The notes under the pieces were generated by a model. It saw only the letters and a list, made by a program, of their open reading frames with translations. It ran no database searches and had not been told where the DNA came from. From Nageia nagi (taxonomy: Eukaryota > Pinophyta): DNA of 64,000 bases. Shown here in pieces: positions 1-11,289 of this stretch; positions within the stretch are counted from its first letter, which is position 1; every line of letters starts with the position of its first letter. The position numbers and the translations under genes were made by a program. The stretch covers positions 109,740,001-109,804,000 of the forward strand of contig JBITNC010000001.1 in assembly GCA_050084985.1 (NCBI GenBank). The letters are read 5' to 3'.

Positions 1-2985
1 TCATCAATAATAACCTCTCATTCAATTCTTACCACATTTTTTACTTCATCTAGACATTGATGTACAAATTTATTTATATTAGCTTCAATGCCATAAAATT
101 AAAAAATGATATTATCAAGGTAAATGAGGTCATGTTATTAATTTGGGAATACTTTGGTTACTTTTTCAATTAATTTATTACTCCTCTTCTCAAATTCACA
201 ACCTATTAGACTTCAATTCAACTTTGTCAACCCCAAATTCATCAAACTCCTCGAAAGTTTTCTTCATTTTCTTCATTTCACTTTTGAGCTTATTTACCTC
301 TAATTTCTTTTCCTATGTTAATTTTATCAAATTATTTATTCCTTGATGTATAATGTATGCATTTGACTTAATTCCAAGTGGCCCAATGTCATACTCCATA
401 GTGCTAACATTTATTTGTCTCTTATCCTTAGGTTTCCTAACATTGGTGGAAAGCTTGCTTACTCATAAGGTCTCTTTTCCAAATTCTACCACAGTTGGTA
501 ATTTATGAGGAATAGGGATTAATTCTTTAGCTGTAGCTTTTGGTGCCTCTTCCTATTCACTTCCACTACTAATTTCATCAAGTCTTTTTAGGTATGCATT
601 AATATCTTTATTTTTCATAAGATTCTTAGAGTTGAGATGATCAATGGTCATGTTGTCATCAATTGAGATAATTTACTTGTCATGTTCCTCTTATTTTCTT
701 TTCTTTCTCCTCTTTTTATTCTCTTCTTCTTCTTCATCATCATAATCATCTCCTTTTCCATCATTTCCAACTACTCTAGATTAATGTTTAGATGACTTTT
801 ATGAACTTGAAATTTTATGGGGAGTAAGAGCTTTCTTATTCTCAAACCAAGTGATAGGGCAATTTGTAGTTTGAGTAGATCCCTTATGGCTTATTGTTTA
901 GAGATATTTAAAACTACCCATTTTTATGGGAGCCTTTAAGGGTGGAGGAAGAGTAAGTGGTGATCAAATCTAAGCTAGAAGAACCTTCATGAGAAATATG
1001 TACATTTTCTTTAATCTCCCCTTCTTCATTAGAATCAATGATATTTACATATTCTTCCTCCTCTTTTATGTGACTAGGATCTTGATATTCTTCAAATCCT
1101 TCTTTAGCTTTCTTATTACCCTGTTCTTATTATTATTCTTCTTCTTCTCCCATGTATTCAATGCTACAACTCCTTGATCTTGAGCTATGGCTAGATTTTG
1201 ATTGGTTTCATCATCTAAATTATTAGAGTTGCTAGAATAAATACTACTAGAAGAAGGATTTCTAATAGGGACTATAGTATGATTGCTTTCTCCACTTTAA
1301 AATTGAGATTTTGGGTATACTACTAATGTATTAATTTTTTTCAAAACACTAACTCCTTGCATTGAGATGAATTGGTTAAAGTTGGGATCCTTGGTAAAAT
1401 CAATCTTAGTTATTTTCTAAGCTAAAGGATGTGATGAGTGATTCTTAGTACTTACATATCTTGATAACCCTTGTTTGTTCACTCTTTCTTCTTGAGCTAA
1501 TTATTTTGAGATCATTTGAATCTCTAGCTCTGAATGCACATTTCTAAATTTCTCCAAATTGCTAAGGGATTGATGCTTGTAATTTATGTGAAACTTTTGA
1601 TAAAATGTATCAACTACTTTGGTTGGATCATAATTTATTTTTAGTTCATGCTTCTCAAAACCATACCCTTTGATTTTACACTTAATTATTTTAGCTTCTA
1701 GCCAGTTAGTATAGTAGTGCATGAAAAGGGGATGGGCATTTTGATGGGTGTTTCTTTCTTCTCTTTAGCAAATTTATCATGAAAATAAAAATCTATCTAA
1801 AAATTTCTAAAAAATCCATTTTGTTAGTGAGATATCATGACAATTTGAGGGGATCCACATCCATGCCAAACACTCTAATGTAACAATTATCAAATTCTTC
1901 TAAGTAGATATTAGTAAACCTTTTCAAAAAGCCATAGGCTTCAAGAGAAATTTTGGGCACATGTTGTGGTCCTTTCATCTCCTTAATTATGGAATATTCC
2001 CATTTATTTATTCTTAGTTGAATATATCTCCACTCTTTATCCTTATGGAACTTGGGGTAGCCCACATAAATAGCTACCTTTCTATTGAAAATGATCTTTT
2101 TAATACAATGGGCCCTTGGTTGATTCTTTCCTTTGAGTAGTAAAAATACTAAATAGGACATATAAAATAAGGATCTTATCTTCTTAACTTCTTTGAACTT
2201 CTCAATCATACCAATATTGATAACCTGACTCCAACATATATTATTTCTTTCATTAAATTTATATAAGAAACCAAACAAATCATCTTTGAAATAAATGTTA
2301 GTAGATTTACCCAAAATCCTACACAAGAAGTTGATGGCTTTGTTTGAGGTATCATGGAATAGGCATCTTTGATCTTTCATTATATCTTGATGAGTTAGGC
2401 CATGATTTTCTAGTTTTAACAAAGATTGGATGAAACCATTAGGCCTATATTTGTTATTATATTCTTAATATTTTTAATTGGCATCTTCTTGAGTAAAAAT
2501 AATTCCTCAGATAGACCAACCCATAGTTTTCTTGATACCTTCTTTGGTAAAATCTATAATAACTATTCCTTCTACATTAGTGACCACTTATTTTGTGAAA
2601 TCAATATTCTTGACTACTTCCAAAACCAACTCTAAAAAGTTTACTAAAAATGGAATAACTATAGTTGTAAAAAGTCTTGAGGAATGGAGGATAACTTTTT
2701 CTCTAACCTCTTCTAGAATACTCTCTACTTCTCTTAGCATACAAATTGGGTCAATATGATTCCATTTGGATCTCTTATGTAATTTTCTAACCTATCATAG
2801 TAATGGGCACTTTGTTTAAATTTTCCATCCTTCTTAAATTCTATGAAACTACTCTTGGTAAGTAAAGAGTAACCATTAGAATCATTCTTTGACTTGGTCA
2901 CACTAAAAATAATAGAGGTCAATTTCAGCCATAATCTCAAGGAAAGGTAAAATGAGTGCAATTTTATCAAAAATTTATTTTTCAA
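1..2985 (-). pseudogene. H: unidentified long ORF remnant, probably a retroelement extra ORF
   Basis: I do not recognise this protein. Read on the minus strand, open pieces lie at 2985-2734 (83 aa), 2422-1835 (195 aa, the best conserved block) and 1722-1501 (73 aa), broken by stops and frameshifts. The 195-aa block is globular, with many aromatic residues and a C-terminal phrase VFGMDVDPLKLS. Further downstream the reading becomes low-complexity and charged, with an acidic-then-basic run (DDEEEEENKKRRKK) near 715-760 and a Lys/Glu coiled-coil-like stretch near 240-330. The plan of an N-terminal globular region followed by a long charged coil is shared with the extra ORF of element E at 60101-63690, although I cannot align the two. 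It may be an extra ORF of a minus-strand gypsy whose 3' LTR lies left of the window. A broken host gene is possible but less likely here. Confidence 0.4.
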
Positions 2986-3000
2986 AAATTACTATTTTTT

Positions 3001-3560
3001 ATTTAGTCACATCAAGTTATCAACATAAGTGGGTGCAATAAGCAAATTAAGTAATTCACTTTAGGTATAATCTTTTTATGATGTGATAATAAGAAGTTCC
3101 TAGTCACTTTAAGTTGAAGTTTGAGATGATGCAACTAATACATATTCAAGTCACTTTGAATTGAATACCAAAAGGATGCAACTACTAGTTTGATTGCTAA
3201 ATTTAGTCACCTCGAGTTGAGATAAGACATGAGGCAAGATCGTAATGAGATAAATCTCAAATCAATGTGATGAAATAGTTAGCAATCATCTAATTTCAAT
3301 CACTAGGAGTACAAGGATAATTCTATATGATAATTGAAAACTTCATTTTATCAAATGACTTTAATCACTACAAGTGAGATGTTAAATTAGTGTGACAAAA
3401 GAAAAGGATATAGTCACTATCAAACATCAACTTGAAATAGTTTGCAATGAATGGAGGAAATAATAGTCAATCACTTTAGATAGCTTCTCAACTTAGCACA
3501 AGCAGTCCTAACACCTTAGTTGCTCTAGCTAGATAGGAAATATACTCTAACTAATACATC
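3001..3560. repeat. Irregular array of a TCACTTT-GTTGA motif; no gene
   Basis: There is no coding signal. The phrase resembling AGTCACTTTRAGTTGA recurs at least eight times at irregular spacing (for example near 3006, 3058, 3098, 3150, 3207, 3365, 3413 and 3471), often followed by GATG or TGCAAC. Weaker copies continue to about 3860. It looks like a decayed tandem repeat or an untranslated region of an old element. Confidence 0.4.
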
Positions 3561-3650
3561 AAACTTAAATGCTAGATGATAAATGATGGGGATTTCCAAC
3601 TATTTATAGGCAAAAGTGACTTGAAGGGACACACATTGAAGATCGAGATT

Positions 3651-3688
3651 GAGTTTCCCTATATCAAATGAGTTTCCCTATATCAAAT
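3651..3688. repeat. Perfect 19-bp tandem duplication
   Basis: The 19-base unit GAGTTTCCCTATATCAAAT occurs twice head to tail (3651-3669 and 3670-3688) with no mismatch, probably from replication slippage. The surrounding 3560-4480 carries no recognisable gene. It may belong to the leader or flank of element D. Confidence 0.9.
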
Positions 3689-4479
3689 GATAGAGACATA
3701 CCTAGTGGATGACATTGATAGGGTAAGTTAATCATCAAGATAGAGTGACTAGTTGCTTCATGTTGCTAGTATAGTGGATGTGACCAAAATATTGGGTTTT
3801 TACATTGAGATAAAAACCAAGACAATTGAAAAATAAAAAATATCAAGTCACTTTGATTTTTTTTTAAGTCGATGGGACAAGAGGAACAAAAATATAGTCA
3901 AAATTCATCATTTTTTATTCTAATTTTGGAAATGAATTTGTTTTTTGCTTTTAGGTCATGATGAGAACCAACTTTCATTATTTAGTATCTAGAATGAACA
4001 CTTGAATTTGAAAATGGGATTTTGATGCTTATCATTCAATAGTTGATCAAGATAGAGTTTCACTTGTTCCTAGGGAAGGCATTTATAATCAAGCTTAGAG
4101 GGTGGTATTTAACAGTTTCATGGAAACTAATTTCCATGTTAATTTCTAGAATATGCACTTGTCTCTAAGGTGAAAGATATTACCCAATGGTCCAAACCCT
4201 TTTTGTGTTGAAAAGATATGATCTTGTCAAATTGTAATTTTTGTATTTTGATTATGTAATTTTTATGTGTTTTTTATTTTATTAAAAGAAATAACAAAAT
4301 TTTCCTAGATACCTAATTCAAGGAAAAAGTGAAAAAATATTGATCAAAAATTCGATGGCAACAAATTATCTATCTTTTTCTATCTTTATTTGGTGATATT
4401 TTTCTCATTATGAATAGAAAGCTTATGGCCTAGACAATTATGACCAAGGCCAAGTGTATGATTTTTAAATTCATGTCCA

Positions 4480-5105
4480 AGCATTCAATGATAAAAGAGA
4501 CCTAGAGTTTAAGGTCCCTAAGTCTCAATCTCTTGAAGAAGAACTTGCCAATCTTAATATTCTTGATCAATCTTTTGATGATATGGATATTAACCTTTAT
4601 TTTTACCCATCTAGTCCTACATTATTGAAATTTTCTACCCTCTTAGATTTCTTTGGTGAGCCTTCATCTTCCAACATAATTTCTTTTGTCATGATGATTT
4701 CTATCAATGAGGTAGACTATATCTATCATTCCATCAATGGTTATTATCATAATATTATTGGTCTTAAGTTGATGAATTTCTCATTTTCACCATTAGAGTG
4801 CTTTTCACTAAGTGAATTTTATTTTTCCCATCACTTTTTCCAAGGTAAGGTATCATCATCTACTTTTATATCTCATTTATTCAATCTTATAGAATATGAT
4901 TACCTATATCTTCCCGTATTAAAACAAATTAAAGATGAATCTCACATGCATATTAGTAGCCTAGTCAAAATAAACATTAGTGATTATCATGAGAATGCTA
5001 AGATTGTCTATATAGGAAACACTTTGACTGAGTCTAAAAAGGATCAAGCAAGAGCCATTTTGATCAAATGTTGCAAGATCTTTACTTTTAGCTATGATGA
5101 TATGT
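4480..5105 (+). pseudogene. Element D pol fragment: protease-RT linker
   Basis: This open stretch reads through 4583-5110 (175 aa from the first Met) and can be extended upstream in frame to about 4500. Its end, IGNTLTESKKDQARAILIKC followed by an aromatic FSYDDM, matches the pre-RT phrase of element B (LGENLTENEQEEIITLLKE, then a WSYANM-like block) in position and pattern. In Tat-lineage gypsy elements this segment joins protease to reverse transcriptase. The frame is broken at 5105 because the LTR of element C starts there and contributes the apparent stop. The same frame resumes at 49775. It is well preserved for so old an element. The middle part (Ser/Phe/Tyr-rich) has no domain I can name. 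Confidence 0.65.
5101..5105. other. Left target-site duplication of element C (TATGT)
   Basis: TATGT directly precedes the 5' LTR of C. TATAT follows its 3' LTR at 49770-49774, a 4 of 5 match that differs by one transition. Confidence 0.6.
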
Positions 5106-6605
5106 TGTAATGTCTCTATTTTTTAGGGTTTTTTCCAATTCACTTGTGATAAATGGGAACCTTAATTTAGGAGTGTTTTTATCAATATTTGTATAATTTG
5201 ACCAAAATGATGTAAATTCCACTTAGAGACATAATAAATATTTAAATATGGAATAAATGACCCTTTTATTTATTTGTTTGTTTTATTTATTTACCAAAAT
5301 GACAATTAATGATGTATTTGTGATACCAATATAACTATAATTGTAAATACAATATTAGCCTCATTAAATTAGGTATTGTATATTTTAACCTTGATAATTT
5401 TAATATTGGTATTAAATGTATCTCTTTTCATTAGTGATCCTCTCTTCAAGGTAGAGCATCCCCTTAGGTGATTTTATCAACTACAAGGATATTTGTAGCT
5501 CTAAGGATGAACTTGAAACTTTGAAGTAGCCATTGGAGATCTTGGTATAACTATATGACCTTAGAATATGGACATTGGGCATGGGAGTATCCCAAGATCC
5601 CATGTTAGCTACCTAGGAATATGGATCAATGGTATTTATCACAAGGAACTTCAAAATCATCCCCTCTTGGATATTGGTTTTTTTGGACCCTTGTATGTGA
5701 TTACACTTATCCCAAGGCTTCATGTCTTGATCATTGCATACATGGGAACATGGATCACATCTCTCAACCATTGGATCATCCCAATGCAATATTAGAATAT
5801 TATCACCCTCACCTATAAAAGGAGAACTCATATTCATTATGAGATATGTTGAATTTGATTATAAACCCTTTTATTCTAGATTGAGTGGGGGCTCTATCTT
5901 TACCACTTATTGGGTGACCTGAATTTGAGGTATCAAAAGGAGATGAGGATACTTTTGAGCTTAATCTAGCCATATTGATATGAACATTGCTAGTTCTATC
6001 ACAATTACTATAGAGGAGACTTGGTCTTGCCTCACTACTTCTAAGATTGGTGAGGCCTTGGAACCATCCAAAATAACCCTATAAGAGATAGTCTTGGTAA
6101 AAAATCCATAGATTAGCAAAAATATTATAATTATGATTTATTCTTTCTTATCAATATAATTACCTTTTATTGTCAAAAACTTGCTATTTATCTCTTTATG
6201 CTTGGATGCTAGATTGGAAGTGTATTTTGCATTGTTAAATTCCTATTATTTCTCTCTATTTGCAATGTTGAATTATTAGGGATTTTGATATTTTGAGATT
6301 ATATTTTTCATTATGATATAAAAAATAGGTTTTTGGAGTAATTTTACATTCTCAAGTTTCTATTTTCCTCCTAGTTTATGATATTAGAATACTAAAGGAA
6401 CTGCATGCTTGAATATTGAAGTTTGCTCTCTATAAATTGATGTTAGAACATGAGGTATTTTTATGTGTTTGAAGTCATATTTATAGCAAGTTATTGGATT
6501 CTTGATGTAATTTTGAGCTTACTTTGGCTGATTTGAGGTAAAATTAAAATCAAACATCCCTCTCCCAAGGCATATTTGAGGATTGATCTTGGAAATGGTA
6601 CATCA
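5106..6605 (+). repeat. 5' LTR of element C
   Basis: It begins TGTAATGTCTC and ends ACATCA, and aligns along its length with 48274-49769. Both copies share the block around GTAAATTCCACTTAGAGAC and the same order of landmarks. The pair is clearly more diverged than the LTR pairs of A and B, fitting an older insertion. Overlapping short ORFs at 5568-5922 lie wholly inside the LTR and are chance. Confidence 0.9.
5814..5820 (+). promoter_or_regulatory. Putative TATA box in the LTR of C
   Basis: CCTATAAAAGGAG at the expected internal position of a 1.5-kb LTR. The matching site in the other LTR (about 48973) reads TTACAAAAGG, so it is decayed there. Confidence 0.45.
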
Positions 6606-6608
6606 TAG

Positions 6609-6624
6609 TGGTATCAAAGACTTG
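6609..6624 (+). other. Primer-binding site of C (initiator Met tRNA type)
   Basis: TGGTATCAAAGAC lies three bases after the LTR end and matches the usual plant iMet-tRNA primer site TGGTATCAGAGC with few changes. Confidence 0.75.
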
Positions 6625-6726
6625 ATTCTTCCATCTTATTGGGAATCAAGGGCATTATTCATAGAGGGTTTTGAGTGAATTCAAAGAGATACTAAATATT
6701 AGGATATTTACATCACAATGTTATCA

Positions 6727-6731
6727 TACAT
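6727..6731. other. Left target-site duplication of element A (TACAT)
   Basis: TACAT before the LTR at 6732 is repeated exactly at 29149-29153 after the far LTR, proving that A with its nested B forms one insertion unit in C. Confidence 0.85.
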
Positions 6732-7891
6732 TGTAATATCCCCAAAACTCACAAAATGTGATTTTTGTTGAAGTGTAATATTCCAAGTTGAAATATCACT
6801 ACTTAGGAATTTATATATATTTTTATATTTTTCTAACTAGCTCAATTCAAATCAGATCTACAAATTGAATAAGAAATAGAGCCAAAAATGAATTTTATTC
6901 TTCAATAGCTAGGACATCCCAAATGGACAAGTACAATAATCAAGGAAAAATACCCAAATGCTTAAGAAGGGGGATGTTTGCCCTCACAAGGTAGATTTGG
7001 ATGATCTGGCCCTGTAAGTTCTTCAACCTCTTCTCCCTAATGCTAGACGAGCCTCCTCACACTGATTTAGTTGGTTTGGATCTAAGATGTACCTCCTCAC
7101 ATTGATTTGGTAGGTTAGATCTGGGTCTAGAATATGGTCACACTAGTTGGATCTAGATCTACCCCATTGGCTAGATTTGGATCTAGAATATGGCTACACT
7201 AGCTAGATTTGGATCAACCCCACTGGCTAGATCTAGATTAGGGAAAAAATAGTTCTACCACACTAGCTCAAACTATTCCAATAACTCCACCTCATTGGCT
7301 TGAGCTACTCTAGCAACTCCACCTCACTAGCTCGAGCTACTATCCTAGCTTAGGTAAGAACTCCTCCACACTAGCTTGAGCTCTCCCACTAAGCTAGCTA
7401 GAAAGCTATAACTCCACTAGTTGCTAACCCCTGAAAAGAGATAAAATTTGATGATCTTCAAGCATGCCCCAAATGATTCATCCCATCTTCTTTTATAACA
7501 AGATCTCTCATACCTTGGAATCACCCAAAGTGCAACATCCCTCTTCTGGTGTCTTGGGATGACAAATGAAATCATTTAGGGACCTAGGAAGCCTAACATC
7601 CCACAATGGTTGCCTAGAGATGCCAAATTATAAGATCAATGGCTCATAAATGTAATGTCCCATTATGAGAGACTAGTATTGCATTAATTACAAATAATTA
7701 AGCTAGATTAATTAAATAAAATCCAAGGGTGAGTGCCTCAAGGGTCTCTTTAGCCTTGGTTACAGAAATAAATGCAAAATATTAATAAAATACTCCTAAA
7801 TTAATTTATTTTTGGTTTCTCCTCCTTTTCCATGAACATCACACTCCACAAGGAGAGAAAGTGGATGTTTTACAAATTTGGTGACATTACA
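6732..7891 (-). repeat. 3' LTR of element A
   Basis: Read on plus it starts TGTAATATCCCC and ends GACATTACA. It aligns throughout with 28037-29148. A TATA-like TTATAAAA in minus orientation is at 7491-7498, conserved at 28763-28770 in the other LTR. Confidence 0.92.
7050..7340. repeat. Degenerate GATCTAG-rich tandem array inside the LTR of A
   Basis: Phrases such as TTGGATCTAGA, ATGGTCACACTAG and CCCCATTGGCTAG repeat with a unit of roughly 50-60 bases. The same array is present in the other LTR (about 28330-28640), so it predates the insertion and belongs to the family. It may carry promoter or enhancer sites (inference). Confidence 0.6.
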
Positions 7892-7892
7892 A

Positions 7893-7905
7893 GTCTCCCC
7901 TTCTT
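7893..7905 (-). other. Polypurine tract of element A
   Basis: On minus this reads AAGAAGGGGAGAC directly before the LTR start TGTAATGTCACC. This fixes both orientation and LTR boundary. Confidence 0.75.
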
Positions 7906-8588
7906 GAATTGCTTGTCCCCAAGCAACTTAAGATAAATTGGCCCTTCTCTTTCCTATCTTGAAAAGCTATAATGTAGATGAAAGAATAAGGAGAAAGAGT
8001 TCTAATTTTCTATTGCAAGTGATGGCCAAAATGTCTACCTTCATATCTCCACAACCCAACATCCAAGTCTTGAATGAAATCAAGGAGTGTTAGTGGGTTA
8101 TCTTCTATCCAAGACTACATCACATGATGGGGGGAAGAATTTGCAATTTTAGCAAGCATGAATACATTCATCCCAACATCCCAATGGTCTAAGTGGCTAA
8201 GTGGTTCACAAGGAAAAGTATGATTAAGTAATACCAAATCACCAATCCCTCTATTTCTCATTTTAAGGAAGATGATGGACAATTTGTCCCAAAAAATTTT
8301 GTAGCAATATACTTGTAAAAGGGACATATATGCCAAAGAGAAGTAAATCTAACTAGCAAGTATTATCACTTATTTCCAATCTTCAATCAACCTCCAACTT
8401 ATTATCTAGAAAAAGAACACTCTTAACCAATTTGTTAGTGGTTGAGTAGATGTGGGCATGTTACCTTGGGACTGGGTGATGTCTTGCATGGTAGTTTTGT
8501 TTGGGATGTGAGGAATGATTCGATGTTGCTACTTTGGATGTTCTATTACTTCCAATTGATGGGTTTGTGAAGTGGCCCTATTACTACC
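7906..8588 (-). other. 3' untranslated remnant of A, no recognisable domain
   Basis: This stretch lies between the protease stop and the polypurine tract. A short minus ORF (8336-8115, 73 aa) shows no RT or integrase motif. If A once had pol, the deletion junction falls in or next to this segment. Confidence 0.45.
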
Positions 8589-9086
8589 CTATAATCCTCT
8601 CATGATGACCTTTTCATTTGCTAGGAACTTCATTTCCAAGGTGTCATAATTTGTCCTAATCTCCCCCAAAGTTTTCAGCCATTGAATTCCAAAGACCATG
8701 TGCAAGGTCCCTCCCATGGGATATACATAGAAATCACTTCTCATGGAGTAATTGTTGGTCTCAACTGGAAGTTGTCTAATCACCTTATTACAAAATGAGA
8801 TCTGGATGTTAGCATTGGCCACATTGAATCCTTCAAAAACATCCATCCTTACTCCTTTCTTAGTAGCAAACAAAGCATCAATGAAGTTGTGAGATGCCCC
8901 TCCATTGATAAGAATAGTCACTTCTCCTAGAGCTCTTCCCTGAATGCATAATGTGGGGCAATGGGGTGCTCCACTAATGGTGGCCAAGGTGCTATGAGTG
9001 GAAAACTCTTCCATAAATTCTGAAATGCTCCATAGATCTGATTTAGGTTCCTCCATCTCCACTACCTCTACATAACTAAGTTGCAC
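8589..9086 (-). CDS. Element A retropepsin-like aspartic protease (inactive, partial)
   Basis: The 165-aa open frame is the protease part of a gypsy gag-pro polyprotein, which cleaves the polyprotein inside the virus-like particle. Residues about 57-66 read ILINGGASHNFID, the retropepsin active-site block seen in plant gypsy RVP_2-type proteases, followed by the expected hydrophobic flap region and MVFGIQWLKTLGEI near residue 130, the usual second conserved block. The catalytic aspartate is replaced by asparagine (ILIN for ILID), a G-to-A change on the coding strand, so the enzyme is probably dead. The first Met is not a real start: the protein continues from gag upstream. The stop at 8589 follows soon after the fold, where a linker to RT would be expected but is missing. 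Confidence 0.8.
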   Translation of the reverse strand: MQLSYVEVVEMEEPKSDLWSISEFMEEFSTHSTLATISGAPHCPTLCIQGRALGEVTILINGGASHNFIDALFATKKGVRMDVFEGFNVANANIQISFCNKVIRQLPVETNNYSMRSDFYVYPMGGTLHMVFGIQWLKTLGEIRTNYDTLEMKFLANEKVIMRGL

Positions 9087-9323
9087 CTTCCCATTATAGT
9101 GATGGCCTACCTACCATGATCCTTTATAAATAAAGCACATTTTCCTTCTTTTCATTTTAGAACATGAGATCTCCTGATCCCATTGTGTTTGCTCCAATGG
9201 CCATGCATTTCTCCTTGGTGGAGATGTGAGCCTTCCTTAGCTCCCATTCATTTTACTTGCTAGCACAATTTGTTGCTAGGGTGGTTGCATCCTTCCTTGA
9301 TTGCTCTTTCCTTGGATCAAACT
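9087..9323 (-). pseudogene. Element A gag C-terminus with degenerate zinc knuckle
   Basis: This is the minus-strand continuation of the gag begun at 28020-27015. A CCHC knuckle is recognisable at about 9138-9090 as CFIYKGSW, a stop, then GHHYNGK. The second and last cysteines have become tyrosine and the spacer carries a TAG stop. All these changes are G-to-A or C-to-T type. The segment before it is basic and Gln/Pro-rich, as in gag linkers. Its frame opens at 9323, exactly where the LTR of B begins. Confidence 0.7.
9319..9323. other. Left target-site duplication of element B (AAACT)
   Basis: AAACT here and AGACT at 27015-27019 match in 4 of 5 bases, the difference being a transition. Confidence 0.6.
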
Positions 9324-10170
9324 TGTTGCAATGAAAATAAAGCTAGAATGTAGAATAACATGAAATACAATTATTCTTAAATCTTCACTGAACCTCAAAT
9401 TAAGTAAAATAGATAAAAATATTGTAAATATAAATTGATATTGATTTTCAGCTCAAACTACAATTTTCCCTTGGAAGGGACTTTTACAAATGCCATTTGC
9501 CAAAATGATGGTATTAGATCTTCATTGTTTTTGATTTGCTTGCTTCTCTCCTTGATATGAACAACCTGTAAATCCTACACACATGCAAAAGACAATAATA
9601 TCAAAGCATCTATGTATGATAGGTATTAAATTGAAGCTAACATAAAATAATAAAAGGTATGAGCTCATAAGATTTTGGCAGCATTACCCTACTTCAAAAT
9701 TGGGTCAAGATTTTCTCTAATTGCTTTGTATTGGCTTGTATTTATAGATTTTGGGTGAGATGTTTCAAGGCTGGTAAGGGGAAGTGAAAAGCCACCATAG
9801 GTCATAATTGACCCCCTCTATGCACATCATCTTGGAAAAATGAAACATTTCAACTTTCTCTCACTATTTTGGTTTCTTGTTCGGTTGTTACAGAGTCATC
9901 GACAATTGCTAGATGGACGTCGGTGATCGTCTCAAAATGCTGGCGACTATCTTGGGTCACTGGCAACTGGTTTTACATTTTGTGACAATATTAAAATGAT
10001 CGCCAAATAGCCAATTTTACCTAAAAAGAGTCATGTGACTACCCATTTTGCATATACTCGATGAGAGCTATCCAATAATATGGTTTTTAAACCTATTTTA
10101 TATTATCATGAAGAGTTATGATTATTTCAATGTTTACTAGTTAAAAAAGGGACATTTTTAGGTGTCTACA
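9324..10170 (-). repeat. 3' LTR of element B
   Basis: It reads TGTTGCAATG...GGTGTCTACA on plus and aligns along its length with 26208-27014. The right copy is shorter, mainly through a deletion near 26820. A minus-strand TATA-like CTATAAATA is at 9739-9747 and is conserved at 26623-26631. A cluster of TCRCCGGC-like motifs lies near 9895-9970. Confidence 0.93.
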
Positions 10171-10186
10171 TTTTGCCCCTTTTTGA
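10171..10186 (-). other. Polypurine tract of element B
   Basis: On minus, AAAAAGGGGCAAAA immediately precedes the LTR start TGTAGACACC. Confidence 0.75.
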
Positions 10187-11289
10187 ATTATCAACCAAAA
10201 ATGTGGTTGATAATTTCAAAAATATAGAATGAGAAGCTTTGTCACTTGATTATTTGTTGTTGCATTTTTATTATATAAGTTTTGACTCAATTTCTTAGAT
10301 GAATCAAAATTTTGTTTATCAAATTATGATAAAATGTATTTTCATTTTACATTTGATGTAGTTTTGAAAACAAATTTGAATATACTTCAGAAGTGACTAT
10401 TTTCAGTATGACAATGTGTTGAGCTTGTGTGATAGTTGCATGACATTTTTGTTATGTCATTTTGCATGTCTAAGCACACATGTACCATATAATTCCTCTT
10501 TAGTATATGAGTTTGATGGTGTTGTCCTTTATCCTGACAATGGGGTTTCAAGATGATCTCTTGTAATAATGATACATCACATTTTATCGTATTTTGATTT
10601 TCTTAACCAATTCAAGGTTATTTTGAGAAATTTTTTTAATATTCTCATGGCTATTCCCAAACATGGCATTTTACTTCCAATCACTGGCATTTAGTGGCAG
10701 TCATCAATGTTCATCTTCAAGTCATCGGTGTTTAGTTACAGTCGCCAGCGTCCATCTTCAAGTCATCAGGTGTTTCAAAAAGAAAAAGTTTTAACTTTTT
10801 CTTATTCCTTTATTTTTACCTATCACTTTCATTGTCTGTTAGAATGAGTTTCCCTTACAATCTCATTGATTTCTAGCCATTGATATTCATTACAATCATC
10901 ATGCCTCCACATAGATGCTCCACTAGATGTTCTCGACCTATCCGGGAAGAGGTAGGGTTTTGAAATAACTTTCTTTTCTATTTTTTGTTTATAACTTGTA
11001 ATTTAACTGTTTAATTTCAAAATTGAAATTGTGAATGATATTTAAAAATTATTTTGATTGTTTTTATCAGATAAATTTTGTAAATCATGCTTTTATTTAT
11101 ATTTTTTGTGAAAATTTTTTATAATTCGGTCTTGGTCATTGACCTAGGCCAAACGAATGATAGAGTCACCAGTGTTTGGAATGCGAATGCCAGTGACTGA
11201 GTCTTACCTATTAGAAATGCTGATGTTTTAGTATGAAACACCATTTTTTTTTTTGAGCTAATCCTTTTTAACATTATACAGGTTTGAGA
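10187..11289. other. Noncoding 3' region of B between LTR and antisense ORF
   Basis: There is no ORF. It contains repeated short motifs like GTCRCCRGYGTT near 10680-10770 and 11165-11200, related to those in the B leader (25926-26052) and LTR. For the antisense ORF this is the upstream region and could hold its promoter. No clear TATA box was chosen. Confidence 0.5.

Noticed and set aside
4583-5110. Single-exon host gene of 175 aa
   Set aside because: Its end matches the protease-RT linker of Tat gypsy elements and its frame continues beyond the C insertion at 49775.
5568-5922. Several overlapping ORFs on both strands
   Set aside because: They lie wholly inside the 5' LTR of C, and the matching part of the other LTR does not keep them open.
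6609-6624. Possible tRNA-Met gene fragment
   Set aside because: Only the primer-site complement is present, directly after an LTR; there is no cloverleaf.
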